The position numbers and the translations under genes were made by a program. A stretch of 64,000 nucleotides of DNA, taken from Haloechinothrix_A salitolerans (lineage in GTDB: Bacteria > Actinomycetota > Actinomycetes > Mycobacteriales > Pseudonocardiaceae). The stretch lies in NCBI RefSeq assembly GCF_039544105.1, contig NZ_BAABLA010000114.1. The stretch is one strand, 5' to 3'. Below, in pieces: positions 1 to 9,048 of the stretch. Under the pieces are notes generated by a model. It was not told the origin of the DNA, did no database searches, and worked only from the letters and a program-made list of their open reading frames with translations. Position 1 is the stretch's first letter, and every line of letters begins with the position of its first letter.

Positions 1-708
1 GCGCTGGCCATCGCGCTCGGCGTGACGATGACCGGGCGGCTGGTCAGCTTCTACGATGCTGTGGAGACGTCGCGGATTCCCGCGTTGCTTGAGGCGATCC
101 GTGGGGGCAAGACGGTGTTGCTGGTCACCGACGCCGGGATGCCCAGCGTGTCTGATCCAGGATTCTCGCTGGTCAGCGCCTGCGCGGACGCCGAACTGCC
201 GGTCACCTGTCTGCCGGGGCCATCCGCGGTGACGACGGCGCTGGCGCTGTCCGGGCTCGCCTCCGACCGGTTCTGCTTCGACGGCTTCGTGCCCCGCAAA
301 CCGGGCGAGCGGGAGAAGTTCCTCGCCGCGCTGGCCGAGGAGCCCCGGACTACGGTGTTCTTCGAGTCACCGCACCGCATCGCCACCACGCTGGCCGACG
401 CCGCGCGGGTGCTCGGCGGTGAGCGGCGCGCCGCCGTCTGCCGGGAGCTGACCAAGCCGTACGAGGAGGTCCTGCGCGGCACCCTCGCCGAGCTGGCCGA
501 CCGCGCCGCCGAGGGGCTGCGCGGCGAGATCACGGTCGTTGTCGCGGGCGCCGTCGCTCGGCAGCCGGACGTCGCGGACCTTGTCGCCGCCGTCCGGGAG
601 CGGGTCGATGCCGGGGAGCGGTTGAAGACGGCCGCCGGTGACGTCGCCGCCGCGCACGGCGTGTCCAAGAAGGAGCTGTACGACGCGGTGCTCGCCGCGC
701 GGAAGTAG
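1..708 (+). CDS. rsmI: 16S rRNA (cytidine-2'-O)-methyltransferase RsmI, 5' truncated
   Basis: This gene is open from the first base of the window, so the N-terminus lies outside; the ATG at 22 is internal. The visible 235 residues contain the tetrapyrrole-methylase (TP-methylase) hallmarks: the SAM-binding stretch TDAGMPSVSDPGF, LPGPSAVTTALALSG, the FFESPHR motif and the GEITVVVAG strand near the C-terminus. RsmI 2'-O-methylates C1402 of 16S rRNA in the decoding site, using SAM. It matches Rv1003c in the M. tuberculosis gene order and is followed by convergent genes. Family and function are secure; only the start is missing. Confidence 0.95.
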   Translation, partial: ALAIALGVTMTGRLVSFYDAVETSRIPALLEAIRGGKTVLLVTDAGMPSVSDPGFSLVSACADAELPVTCLPGPSAVTTALALSGLASDRFCFDGFVPRKPGEREKFLAALAEEPRTTVFFESPHRIATTLADAARVLGGERRAAVCRELTKPYEEVLRGTLAELADRAAEGLRGEITVVVAGAVARQPDVADLVAAVRERVDAGERLKTAAGDVAAAHGVSKKELYDAVLAARK

Positions 709-711
709 GGG

Positions 712-2001
712 CTACGGCTGGCGCCGCGCGTCCAGCTCGCAGGACTGCTCCGGCGTCGGGTGGTGCGGTTCCTCCTGCTTCGTCGGCAGGGTCTCCCGCG
801 CGGGCACCCATACCAACGCCGCGATCAGCGCCAGCGCGCCGGTGATACCGAACGCCCAGCCGAATGAGACGTCCTCGGCCAGCGCGCCCGCCAGCAGCGG
901 GCCCATGATCGCGCCGACGTCCGCGGCCATCTGGAACGTCGCCAGCACCGGACCGCCGCGTCCGCGCGAGCCGACGACGTCCGCCACCGTCGCCTGCATC
1001 GGCGGCGTGAGCAGCCCGGCCCCGAGCCCGGTGACCACGGTGGCCACCATGAACTCGAGTAGTGACGACGTGAGGCCTAGCCAGACCGTGCCCGCGGCGG
1101 TGACCGTCAGCCCGGTCAGCACGAACGGTTTGCGGCCGATGGTGTCGGCGAGCTTGCCGGACAGCAGCAGCATCCCGACGTTGGCTGCCGCGAACACGCC
1201 GAACGCGATGCCGACCAGGCCCTCTCGTTGGTGGAGCACCTGCACCAGGAACAGCGGCACCAGCGCCACCCTGACTCCGAAGACCATCCAGCCGAACGAG
1301 AAGTTGGCCAGCAGCGCCGACCGGTAGGCGTGGTCGCGCAGCGCGGCGGGCAGGGTCAGCGCGGGGGCGTCGTCGCTGTCCGCCGCGCTGATCAACGTCG
1401 AGTTGCGCAGCATAAGCCACACGAACAGCGTGGTGATCAGCAGCGCCAGCGCGTAGACGAGGAAGGGCGCGCGGATGTTGATCTCGATCAGGCCGCCGCC
1501 CGCCAGCGGCCCGATGACGTTGCCGACGAGAAAGCCGGTACCGAACAAGCCAGCTGCCCTGCCGCGCAGCGGCGGCGGGGTGAGATGGATCAGCAGCGCG
1601 ATCGCGGAGACGGTGAACATCGTCGAGCCGATGCCGCCCGCCGAGCGGAACACCAGCAGCTGGACGTAGCCGTTGGCGAACGCGGTCGCCCCCGTGGACA
1701 GGGCTACGATCAGTAGTCCGGTGAGGTAGACCTTGCGCTCGCCGAGCCGGGAGACGAGACCGCCCGCGACTGGCGCGAACAGCAGCCGCGCCGCGGCGAA
1801 CGCGCTGATCACCAGTGAGGCCGCGGTGACGCCGACGTTGAAGCTGTCAGCGAAGATCGGGATCGCTGGCGCCACCAGCCCGAAGCCCGCCGCGATCAGG
1901 ACGTTTGCGGCGACGAGCACCCACACCTCACGTGGCAGGGTGTCCGCGACCGTGTCGGCGGCGCTGCCGCCGTCAGCGGTCTGATCGGTTCTCGTCGTCA
2001 T
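712..2001 (-). CDS. MFS transporter, drug:H+ antiporter-like
   Basis: A 429-residue major facilitator with about 12 hydrophobic segments. The cytoplasmic loop motif between TM2 and TM3 (GGLVSRLGERKVYLTG) and its C-terminal copy (GKLADTIGRKPFVLTG) are both present, as in 12-14-TM multidrug exporters of the DHA1 type. The start chosen is the ATG at 2001, which has GAGGGGACAGG just upstream; an in-frame ATG at 2073 would overlap pabB and lacks a ribosome-binding site. It sits downstream of pabB on the same strand with a gap of about 70 bp, so the two may be co-transcribed. The substrate cannot be read from the sequence. It is not part of the conserved rsmI-metG synteny I recall. Confidence 0.85.
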   Translation of the reverse strand: MTTRTDQTADGGSAADTVADTLPREVWVLVAANVLIAAGFGLVAPAIPIFADSFNVGVTAASLVISAFAAARLLFAPVAGGLVSRLGERKVYLTGLLIVALSTGATAFANGYVQLLVFRSAGGIGSTMFTVSAIALLIHLTPPPLRGRAAGLFGTGFLVGNVIGPLAGGGLIEINIRAPFLVYALALLITTLFVWLMLRNSTLISAADSDDAPALTLPAALRDHAYRSALLANFSFGWMVFGVRVALVPLFLVQVLHQREGLVGIAFGVFAAANVGMLLLSGKLADTIGRKPFVLTGLTVTAAGTVWLGLTSSLLEFMVATVVTGLGAGLLTPPMQATVADVVGSRGRGGPVLATFQMAADVGAIMGPLLAGALAEDVSFGWAFGITGALALIAALVWVPARETLPTKQEEPHHPTPEQSCELDARRQP

Positions 2002-2069
2002 CGCCTGTCCCCTCGCTGGTTCAGTCGTCCGAACAGTAGGCAACGTGACGTTCTGATCACAAATTCCAT

Positions 2070-3380
2070 TCACGTCGGCTCGGCGGCGAAATGCCGCAGC
2101 AGCGCTTCAAGCGGCGCCGCTTTGTGCAGGCATTCCTGCCACTCCGCTGCTGGATCGGACAGCGCGGTGATCCCGCCGCCGACACCCAGCGCGACCGCGC
2201 CGTCGGCGACTTCGAGCGTGCGGATGGCGACGTTCAGCTCCATCCCCGCCGCGGGGGAGACAAGTCCGGCCGCGCCGCAGTACACGCCGCGTGCCTCGGG
2301 CTCAAGCTCGGCGATCAGATCCAGCGCCCGCAGCTTCGGCGCGCCGGTGACCGAACCGGGCGGGAACGTGGCGTGCAGCAGGTCGGCGTCCGTCATGTCC
2401 GGTGCGAGTTCCGACGCCACGGTTGACTCCAGATGCCACACGCCGGGCGCTTCGGTCACGCTGAGCAGTTCCGGAACGGTGACGCTGCCGACCGCGCTGA
2501 CCCGGCCGAGGTCGTTGCGCACCAGGTCGGTGATCATCACGTTCTCCGCGACGTCCTTGGTGGAGCGCCGCAGCCGTTCGGCGTTGGCCGCATCCGCGTC
2601 GCCGCGGCGGGGGAGCGTGCCCTTGATCGGCGTCGACCGCACTCGACGTCCAGTGCGGGCGAGGAACAGCTCCGGCGACAGCGACACGACCGCGCCCCAG
2701 CTGCCCGCCAGGTATGCCGCGCGCCGGGGTCGCAGCCGTCGTACACCCGCGGTGAACAGCTCGCACGCCGAGCCGTCGAACTCGCCGTGGAAACGAGCGC
2801 AGATGTTGGCCTGGAACAGCTCGCCGTCCGCGATGGCGTCCATGCAGGCCGCGACCGCCTTGGTGTGCTCGCTACCGTCCGGCCTGCGCAGGCGCGTCGC
2901 GGTCCAGCCGTGCTCCGTGAGGACGTCGGGAGCGTCATCCGAAGACAGGACGTCGAGCAGCGCGTCGAACTCCGCGGCGAGGGCATCCAGCTCGGGGCCG
3001 AGCGTCTCCAGCCACCACTGCCCGGTCGTGTCGAGCCGCAGCACGTGGTCGGCCCAGCCCCACGCGGCTGGTGGCAGCGCGCCGGATCGGCCGGAGGGGT
3101 CGGTCAGGTCGTAACCGAGGTAGCCGAACCAGCCCCCGCCAATGGCGCCATCAGCGGGGGAATTCACCGCGCGCTGCCGAGCCGGAGTAGCGAAGGCCTC
3201 AGCCACCTCGGTGACTGGGCGCAGCTCGACGGTGGGAGCGATGACGGCGCGTGAGCCGAACCAGTCGCCGATAAGCGCGGCGGGGGCGGGTAGCCCAAGC
3301 CGCCGGGCACGGGCGTCGAGCAGGGACAACACCTGCTCGGGCCGTGCGCCGGTCCGCAACGCCATCCGCTCCAACCGCAT
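2070..3380 (-). CDS. pabB: Aminodeoxychorismate synthase component I
   Basis: A 436-residue chorismate-utilising enzyme. PabB converts chorismate plus ammonia to 4-amino-4-deoxychorismate for p-aminobenzoate and folate synthesis. The catalytic core is clear: the TPIKGTLPR motif has the PabB-type lysine (anthranilate synthases have PIAGT), followed by DLVRNDLGR, FPPGSVTGAPK and GVGGGIT near the end. No glutamine amidotransferase domain is fused, so ammonia must come from a separate PabA. Divergent from metG across 94 bp, as in the Rv1005c-Rv1007c arrangement. The start may be the ATG at 3380 or the one five codons later. Confidence 0.9.
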   Translation of the reverse strand: MRLERMALRTGARPEQVLSLLDARARRLGLPAPAALIGDWFGSRAVIAPTVELRPVTEVAEAFATPARQRAVNSPADGAIGGGWFGYLGYDLTDPSGRSGALPPAAWGWADHVLRLDTTGQWWLETLGPELDALAAEFDALLDVLSSDDAPDVLTEHGWTATRLRRPDGSEHTKAVAACMDAIADGELFQANICARFHGEFDGSACELFTAGVRRLRPRRAAYLAGSWGAVVSLSPELFLARTGRRVRSTPIKGTLPRRGDADAANAERLRRSTKDVAENVMITDLVRNDLGRVSAVGSVTVPELLSVTEAPGVWHLESTVASELAPDMTDADLLHATFPPGSVTGAPKLRALDLIAELEPEARGVYCGAAGLVSPAAGMELNVAIRTLEVADGAVALGVGGGITALSDPAAEWQECLHKAAPLEALLRHFAAEPT

Positions 3381-3474
3381 GCCGCCATCCTCCCCCGTCC
3401 CGTCCGTCTTAGCTCGAACGGGGCAGGGCTGGCCCGTGTCGGCCGCGCACGGGAAGTCCGTAGGCTACGCAGGC

Positions 3475-5277
3475 ATGAGCACTCCCGTTCTCACCGCGGT
3501 GGCCTGGCCCTACGCCAACGGCCCCCGCCACATCGGCCACGTGTCCGGGTTCGGCATCCCCTCCGACGTCTTCGCGCGCTACCAGCGCATGGCGGGGAAC
3601 AAGGTGCTCATGGTCAGCGGAACCGACGAGCACGGCACCCCGATCCAGGTGCAGGCCGACAAGGAGGGCATGACCGCCCGCGAGCTCGCCGACAAGTACA
3701 ACCGGCAGATCGTAGGCGACCTGCACGGCCTCGGGCTCTCCTACGACCTGTTCACTCGCACCACCACCGGCAACCACTACCGCGTGGTGCAGGAGCTGTT
3801 CACGGCGCTGTGGCGCAACGGCTACGTCGTCGCCAAGACCCAGCTCGGCGCGATCAGCCCATCGACAGGCCGTACCCTGCCCGATCGCTACATCGAGGGC
3901 ACTTGCCCGATCTGCGGCTACGACGGGGCGCGCGGCGACCAGTGTGACAACTGCGGCAACCAGCTCGATCCGGCTGACCTGCGTAACCCGGTCTCGCGTA
4001 TCAACGGCGAGAAGCCGGAGTTCGTCGAGACCGAGCACCTGTTCCTCGACCTGCCCGCGTTCACCGAGTCGCTGGGCGAGTGGCTGTCCACCCGCACCCA
4101 CTGGCGGCCGAATGTGCTGAAGTTCAGTCAGAACCTGCTGGACGACCTGCGCCCCCGCGCCATCACCCGCGACCTCGACTGGGGCGTTCCCGTGCCGCTC
4201 GACGGATGGCGGGAGGCGCCGATGAAGCGCTTCTACGTGTGGTTCGACGCGGTGATCGGCTACCTGTCGGCCAGCGTGGAGTGGGCTCGCCGCAGCGGCG
4301 ATGACGACGCCTGGCGCGAGTTCTGGACGTCGCCCGACGCCAAGGGCTACTACTTCATGGGTAAGGACAACATCGTCTTCCACTCGCTGATCTGGCCTTC
4401 GCTGCTGCTCGGTCAGAACGGCGCGGGCGACAAGGGGGGCACACCGGGCGCGTTCGGCACGCTCAACCTGCCCACCGAGGTCGTCTCCAGCGAGTTCCTG
4501 ACCATGAGCGGGTCGAAGTTCTCCACCTCGCGCGGCACTGTGATCTACGTGCACGACTTCCTTGAGGAGTTCGGAGCGGACGCGCTGCGCTACTTCATCT
4601 CGGTGGCGGGTCCCGAGAACCAGGACGTCGACTTCACCTGGGATGAGTTCGTCCGCCGTACCAACTACGAGTTGGCGAACGAGTGGGGCAACCTCGTCAA
4701 CCGGTCTATCTCGATGGCACACAAGAATGTGGGCGCGGTGCCGAGGCCGGAGGCCCCGCAGCAGGCCGACGTCGATCTCAAGGCGCTGTCGGCGCGGGCG
4801 TTCGACACCGTGGGCGAGCACCTGCGACGGTCGCGGTTCCGGCAGGCGGCCAACGAGGCGATGCGCGTGGTCACCGCGGCCAACCGGTACCTGTCCGAGC
4901 AGCAGCCCTGGCAGCTCAAGGACGATCCCGCCCGCCGCGACACCGTGCTCCACACCGCGCTGCAGGTCGTCTCGGACGCCAACGCGCTGCTGACGCCGTT
5001 CCTGCCGCACGCCGCGCAGCAGGTGCACGAGGCGCTGGGTGGCACCGGCGTGTGGTCGGCGCAGCCGGATGTGTCCGAGGTGGACGACCTGGAGGAGCCA
5101 GGCAGGTCGTATCCGATCCTCACCGGTGAGTACGCCGCCGAGCAGGCGCGCTGGGAGCCGGTGCCGATCGAGGTGGGCCGCCCGCTGGCCAAGCCGCGTC
5201 CGATCTTCGGCAAGCTCGACCCGTCGCTAGCCGAGACCGGGCCGTCCTGGGCTCCGATCAGGACCGCCGATGAGTGA
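3475..5277 (+). CDS. metG: Methionine--tRNA ligase
   Basis: A 600-residue class I aminoacyl-tRNA synthetase that charges tRNA-Met. The N-terminus AWPYANGPRHIGHVSGFGI carries the HIGH signature, and SGSKFSTSRG is the KMSKS loop in the variant form often seen in this branch. A zinc knuckle with four cysteines (CPIC and CDNC) lies at about residues 143-161. The anticodon-binding helical domain fills the C-terminal third, and no C-terminal tRNA-binding (EMAP) domain is present. The start at ATG 3475 was chosen over the longer open frame because MSTPVLTAVAWPYANG is the family N-terminus. The stop overlaps tatD by 8 bp, implying an operon. Confidence 0.97.
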   Translation: MSTPVLTAVAWPYANGPRHIGHVSGFGIPSDVFARYQRMAGNKVLMVSGTDEHGTPIQVQADKEGMTARELADKYNRQIVGDLHGLGLSYDLFTRTTTGNHYRVVQELFTALWRNGYVVAKTQLGAISPSTGRTLPDRYIEGTCPICGYDGARGDQCDNCGNQLDPADLRNPVSRINGEKPEFVETEHLFLDLPAFTESLGEWLSTRTHWRPNVLKFSQNLLDDLRPRAITRDLDWGVPVPLDGWREAPMKRFYVWFDAVIGYLSASVEWARRSGDDDAWREFWTSPDAKGYYFMGKDNIVFHSLIWPSLLLGQNGAGDKGGTPGAFGTLNLPTEVVSSEFLTMSGSKFSTSRGTVIYVHDFLEEFGADALRYFISVAGPENQDVDFTWDEFVRRTNYELANEWGNLVNRSISMAHKNVGAVPRPEAPQQADVDLKALSARAFDTVGEHLRRSRFRQAANEAMRVVTAANRYLSEQQPWQLKDDPARRDTVLHTALQVVSDANALLTPFLPHAAQQVHEALGGTGVWSAQPDVSEVDDLEEPGRSYPILTGEYAAEQARWEPVPIEVGRPLAKPRPIFGKLDPSLAETGPSWAPIRTADE

Positions 5278-6124
5278 CAAGCGTCGTGAGCGGCCGCCCG
5301 TACCGGAACGGCTGCCCATGCCGATCGTCGACGCCCACACGCACCTGGACGCCTGTGGTGCGGAGACCGCCGACGACGTCGTGGTGATGCTGGACCGTGC
5401 CGAGGCGGCCGGGGTGACGCGCGTTGTCACGGTCGCGGATGACATCGCCGCCGCCCGCTGGGCAGCTGACGCGGCGACGTGGGACGAGCGCCTGTATGCC
5501 GCCGTAGCGATCCATCCCACCCGCACCGAGGACTTCGACGACACCGTCCGTGCCGAGGTCGAACGCCTCGTCACGGACGAGCGCGTGGTCGCGGTCGGGG
5601 AGACCGGGCTGGACTACTACTGGGACTTCTCGACGCCGGAGTCGCAGCAGGCGGCGTTCCGTTGGCACATCGACCTCGCCAAGCGCGTTGGCAAGCCGTT
5701 GATGATCCACGACCGCGACGCGCATGAGGACGTACTACGGATCCTCGACGAAGAGGGCGCGCCGGATCGGGTGATCTTCCACTGCTTCTCCGGGGACGCC
5801 GACGTGGCGCGGCGCTGCGTCGAAGCGGGATACGTGCTGTCCTTCGCCGGGCCGGTCACGTTCCGCAACGCGCGCCCGCTGCGGGAGGCCGCCACACTGG
5901 TGCCGCGGGATCAACTGCTCGTGGAGACCGACGCGCCGTTTCTGACGCCCCACCCATACCGGGGACGGCCGAACGAGCCGTACTGTGCCGCCTACACCCT
6001 GCGTGACCTCGCGGAGTTGCGCGGAGACGATGTTTCCTCGCTGGCAGCGGCCGTCAACGCCACGGCGGAGCGGATCTTCTCGTTGCGCAGCGTGACGCCG
6101 AGTACTACGCGTTGCGACAAGTGA
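5270..6124 (+). CDS. tatD: TatD family metal-dependent deoxyribonuclease
   Basis: A 284-residue amidohydrolase-fold TatD protein, a divalent-metal DNase/3'-5' exonuclease family. The metal ligands are visible: VDAHTHLD at the N-terminus, the Glu in AVGETGLDYYWD, FHCFSGD, and the terminal catalytic Asp in LLVETDAPFLTPHPYRG. The start overlaps the last 8 bp of metG, so the genes are probably co-translated. Next downstream is rpfB, the same order as Rv1007c-Rv1008-Rv1009 apart from strand. Confidence 0.93.
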   Translation: MSDKRRERPPVPERLPMPIVDAHTHLDACGAETADDVVVMLDRAEAAGVTRVVTVADDIAAARWAADAATWDERLYAAVAIHPTRTEDFDDTVRAEVERLVTDERVVAVGETGLDYYWDFSTPESQQAAFRWHIDLAKRVGKPLMIHDRDAHEDVLRILDEEGAPDRVIFHCFSGDADVARRCVEAGYVLSFAGPVTFRNARPLREAATLVPRDQLLVETDAPFLTPHPYRGRPNEPYCAAYTLRDLAELRGDDVSSLAAAVNATAERIFSLRSVTPSTTRCDK

Positions 6125-6179
6125 CGCGAGACTGGGCCACTCGAGGGAGTGACCAAGTTCACGACATCGCTCAGGGTGT

Positions 6180-6208
6180 TTGCGCAACCACGTAGTCTCC
6201 GTTATGGT
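6180..6208 (+). promoter_or_regulatory. Promoter of rpfB
   Basis: TTGCGC (-35) and TATGGT (-10) are separated by exactly 17 bp, upstream of rpfB. This fits a primary sigma factor promoter with the actinobacterial TANNNT -10. It would give an RNA leader of about 180 nt before the GTG at 6395. Confidence 0.6.
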
Positions 6209-6340
6209 CTCGTGACCGTAGTGAGTGGGCTCAGTGACTGGGAGTCCGCTTACGGAAACCCTCAGTCGCGTCGGTGCACGTCGGGGATTGGGGCACAGTC
6301 GTGAGCTGGTGCCTTGGCGACGCCGACTGCGGGAGTCCGT

Positions 6341-6360
6341 ACGCATGCGCCCGCATGCGT
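6341..6360 (+). promoter_or_regulatory. Palindromic hairpin in the rpfB leader
   Basis: The sequence ACGCATGCGCCCGCATGCGT can form an 8-bp stem with a 4-nt loop, about 20 nt before the rpfB ribosome-binding site (AAAGGGA). There is no following U-tract, so it is not a classical terminator. It may form part of a leader structure controlling rpfB. Confidence 0.45.
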
Positions 6361-6394
6361 TGAGGAAGACCGCTGTGCGAAAGGGATCGGCTTC

Positions 6395-7852
6395 GTGACT
6401 GTTGACCAGTGGCGTGCCCCGCTGCGCCCGGAGCGCTCTTCGGTGGCTCAGCTGGACCGGCCGACTACCGACTTTCACTGGCCCGAATACGACGCGGACA
6501 TCGGTGAGTTCTCTCCCTCACCCGCCGTCACGCCGCAGGACGTGCACGCTGTGCTCGGCCCGCAGGCGGAGGCGATGCTGCGGGACCTCGACGTCGACGT
6601 CGATGAGCTGATCCGGCTTGTCAACGCCGAGACGACGGTGCTGCCCGTCATCCCGGACTACATCCCGGACGACATCGTCGAGGCATACGCACCCGCGAGG
6701 GAGCCGGAGCCCGAGGAATCTGGGCTCGCAACCGCGATCAGGACCTGGAAGCAGCGCTTCCTGAAGGGCGCTGTCGTCGCGGTGCTGGTCTCGCTGACCG
6801 GTGGTGGCGCCGCCGCGCTCGCGATGAACAAGAGCGTCACGCTCAACGTCGATGGCAAGACGCAGACGGTCAACACGTTCGGGTCGACCGTTGGCGATGT
6901 CCTTGACGACGCGGGCATCACGATCGGCAAGCATGACGCGCTGTCGCCGTCCCCGAACGCCGCCGTCGGCCATGGCGGCGTCGTCCAGTTGGAGCGTGGG
7001 CGGCAGCTCACCCTCATCGTCGACGGCAAGCAGCGCGAGACCTGGGTGCGCGCGACCACCGTTGAAGAGGCGATGAAGCAGCTCGACATGGGCAAGATGC
7101 TGTCCAACGGTGCCGTGCTGTCCGCCCCGCGCGATGGCTCGGTGCCGCTCGACGGCATGACCCTCGAGGTCAAGACCCAGAAGGACATCACGCTGTTCGA
7201 CGGCGGCAACAAGCCGCGCACGGTCACCACCAACGCGGTGACCGTCAAGGAGTTCCTAGCGACCCAGGAGATCAAGCTCGGCGAGCGTGACTCGGTCGAG
7301 AAGGGGCTCAAGCGTAAACTCGTGGACGGCGCCGAGCTGCGTATCGTGCGCACCGGCGTCTCGACGATCAACATCAAGGAACCCATCGAGCCCCCGGTCA
7401 AGACGATCGAGGACCCCGAGATGCCCGCTGGCACCGAGAAGGTCAAGCAGCAGGGTAAGGCGGGCGAGAAACTCGTCACCTACCGCGTGACCCGGCGCAA
7501 CAACGTCGAGGTCAGCCGCGAAGAGCTCGAGGTTAAGGTGCTGAGCAAGGCGGTGCCGAGGATCGTGATCGTCGGCACCAAGCAGCTGGTGATCAGCGAC
7601 GCCGCCGTGTGGGACCGCCTCGCGTTCTGTGAGTCGAGCGGCAACTGGTCGATCAACACCGGCAACGGCTACTACGGCGGCCTGCAATTCAACAAGCAGA
7701 CCTGGGACGCCTACGGCGGCGGCCAGTACGCGGCGTACCCGCACCAGGCCTCACGTGAGCAGCAGATCGCGATCGCCACCAAGCTCCGCGACGCCAGGAA
7801 CGGCTACAGCGCGTGGCCCCACTGCGCGCAGAAACTCGGCCTGCCGACGTAA
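6395..7852 (+). CDS. rpfB: Resuscitation-promoting factor B (transglycosylase)
   Basis: About 485 residues. A cytoplasmic N-terminal part of about 110 residues is followed by one membrane segment (GAVVAVLVSLTGGGAAALAM), then three DUF348 repeats (each starting V-DG), a G5 domain (KTIEDPEMPAGTEKVKQQGK onward), and the Rpf lysozyme-like domain. The latter begins VWDRLAFCESSGNW, with the catalytic Glu in CESSG, and ends WPHCAQKLGLPT with the partner Cys. It cleaves peptidoglycan outside the membrane and promotes regrowth from dormancy. The start is GTG 6395, which has AAAGGGA at the right distance; upstream in-frame ATG 6314 lies in the leader. The tatD-rpfB-ksgA-ispE order matches mycobacteria. 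Confidence 0.95.
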   Translation: MTVDQWRAPLRPERSSVAQLDRPTTDFHWPEYDADIGEFSPSPAVTPQDVHAVLGPQAEAMLRDLDVDVDELIRLVNAETTVLPVIPDYIPDDIVEAYAPAREPEPEESGLATAIRTWKQRFLKGAVVAVLVSLTGGGAAALAMNKSVTLNVDGKTQTVNTFGSTVGDVLDDAGITIGKHDALSPSPNAAVGHGGVVQLERGRQLTLIVDGKQRETWVRATTVEEAMKQLDMGKMLSNGAVLSAPRDGSVPLDGMTLEVKTQKDITLFDGGNKPRTVTTNAVTVKEFLATQEIKLGERDSVEKGLKRKLVDGAELRIVRTGVSTINIKEPIEPPVKTIEDPEMPAGTEKVKQQGKAGEKLVTYRVTRRNNVEVSREELEVKVLSKAVPRIVIVGTKQLVISDAAVWDRLAFCESSGNWSINTGNGYYGGLQFNKQTWDAYGGGQYAAYPHQASREQQIAIATKLRDARNGYSAWPHCAQKLGLPT

Positions 7853-7944
7853 CGGGGTCCGGGCCTCTCGCCCTGCCGCGAGGCTTGTCACCGTGCTTCG
7901 GCCCTGCCGCGTCCGCGGCTCCCGCGACGACATAGTCTTTTCAG

Positions 7945-8988
7945 GTGATCCAATCGGACGTCGCCCTGCTGGGGCCTGCGGAGGTGCGCGCGCTGGCCGA
8001 GCAGTTCGCGGTGCGCCCGACGAAGAAGCTCGGCCAGAACTTCGTGCACGACCCGAACACGGTGCGCCGCATCGTGCGGCTCGCCGGTGTCAGCGCTGAC
8101 GACGTCGTCCTGGAGGTGGGCCCGGGGCTCGGGTCGCTGACGCTGGGGCTGCTCGCCACCGGCGCGCGGGTGGTGGCCGTCGAGGTCGATCCGGTGTTGG
8201 CCGACCGGCTGCCCGCGACAGTGGCATCCAAGACAAGCGAGCCGGGCAAGGCAGGCAAGCCGGGCGAGGCAAGCGAGGCGGGCGCCGTCAGCGCCGCCAC
8301 CTCACGCCTAACGGTCCTGACTGCCGACGCCCTCCGCCTCCGCGCGGAGGACTTAGCCACCGCCGCCGTGTCCGACACTCCGGACGCTGTGTCCTGCACT
8401 CCCGACGTTGTGTCCGACACTCCGGACGTTGTGTCCGACGTTCCGGATGCTGTGTCCTGCACTCCCGACACACCAAGCGTCGCCCAACCCAATCTCCTCG
8501 TGGCGAATCTCCCCTACAACGTCGCGGTGCCGGTCGTGTTGCACCTGCTCGGCGAGCTACCGTCGCTGCGGCGTGCGTTGGTGATGGTCCAGACCGAGGT
8601 GGCGGACCGGATGGCTGCTGGTCCCGGCAGTCGGGTCTACGGCGTGCCGAGCGTGAAGCTGGCCTGGTACGGCACGGCACACAAGGTCGCTCCTGTCCCG
8701 CGCGCCGTGTTCTGGCCAGTCCCGAACGTCGACTCCGCACTGGTGTCGTTCGAACGCCACCCCGACGGTCCCGCGGCGGCGTCGACAGTAGACCGCGACC
8801 AGGTGTTCGCCGTCGCGGACGCCGCGTTCGCCCAACGTCGCAAGACGCTCCGCGCCGCGCTGGCGTCGTGGGCCGGCTCTGCGCAGCGTGCGGAGAGGAT
8901 CCTTCGTGCCGCCGACGTCGAGCCGACGACTCGGGGCGAACAACTCACCGTCGCCGACTTCGCCCGGATCGCGCACGCCGCGCTGTGA
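7945..8988 (+). CDS. rsmA: 16S rRNA (adenine1518-N6/adenine1519-N6)-dimethyltransferase with repeat insertion
   Basis: A 347-residue KsgA/RsmA enzyme that dimethylates two adjacent adenines of the 3' hairpin of 16S rRNA. Family motifs: KKLGQNFVHDPN, the SAM site VLEVGPGLGSLTLGLL, AVEVDPVLA, and the catalytic NLPYNVA. A run of about 35 residues (roughly 141-176; VSDTPDV-type heptads) interrupts the core just before NLPYN; it is encoded by a five-unit 21-bp array and is preceded by a Gly/Lys/Ala/Glu-rich stretch. Both look like non-conserved loop expansions. The GTG start at 7945 lies 7 bp after TAGTCT, so a leaderless transcript is possible besides read-through from rpfB. Confidence 0.93.
   Translation: MIQSDVALLGPAEVRALAEQFAVRPTKKLGQNFVHDPNTVRRIVRLAGVSADDVVLEVGPGLGSLTLGLLATGARVVAVEVDPVLADRLPATVASKTSEPGKAGKPGEASEAGAVSAATSRLTVLTADALRLRAEDLATAAVSDTPDAVSCTPDVVSDTPDVVSDVPDAVSCTPDTPSVAQPNLLVANLPYNVAVPVVLHLLGELPSLRRALVMVQTEVADRMAAGPGSRVYGVPSVKLAWYGTAHKVAPVPRAVFWPVPNVDSALVSFERHPDGPAAASTVDRDQVFAVADAAFAQRRKTLRAALASWAGSAQRAERILRAADVEPTTRGEQLTVADFARIAHAAL
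8368..8472 (+). repeat. 21-bp tandem repeat array A (inside ksgA)
   Basis: Five head-to-tail 21-bp units, each beginning GTGTCC and followed by GACACTCC or TGCACTCC. The units are imperfect (15-20 matching bases) and keep the ksgA frame, encoding VSDTPDV/VSCTPDV heptads. Same family as the arrays at 10350, 35303, 39179 and 40868. Confidence 0.95.
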
Positions 8989-9048
8989 TTTGGAACATCT
9001 AGCGCCCGCCTGGTGTTGCCAAGAGTGGTGGCTTTCCGCTGTAATGTT

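Noticed and set aside
6214..6394. c-di-AMP (ydaO) riboswitch in the rpfB leader, as occurs upstream of some rpf genes
   Set aside because: I could not place the conserved ydaO core motifs with confidence; only a promoter and a hairpin are supported.
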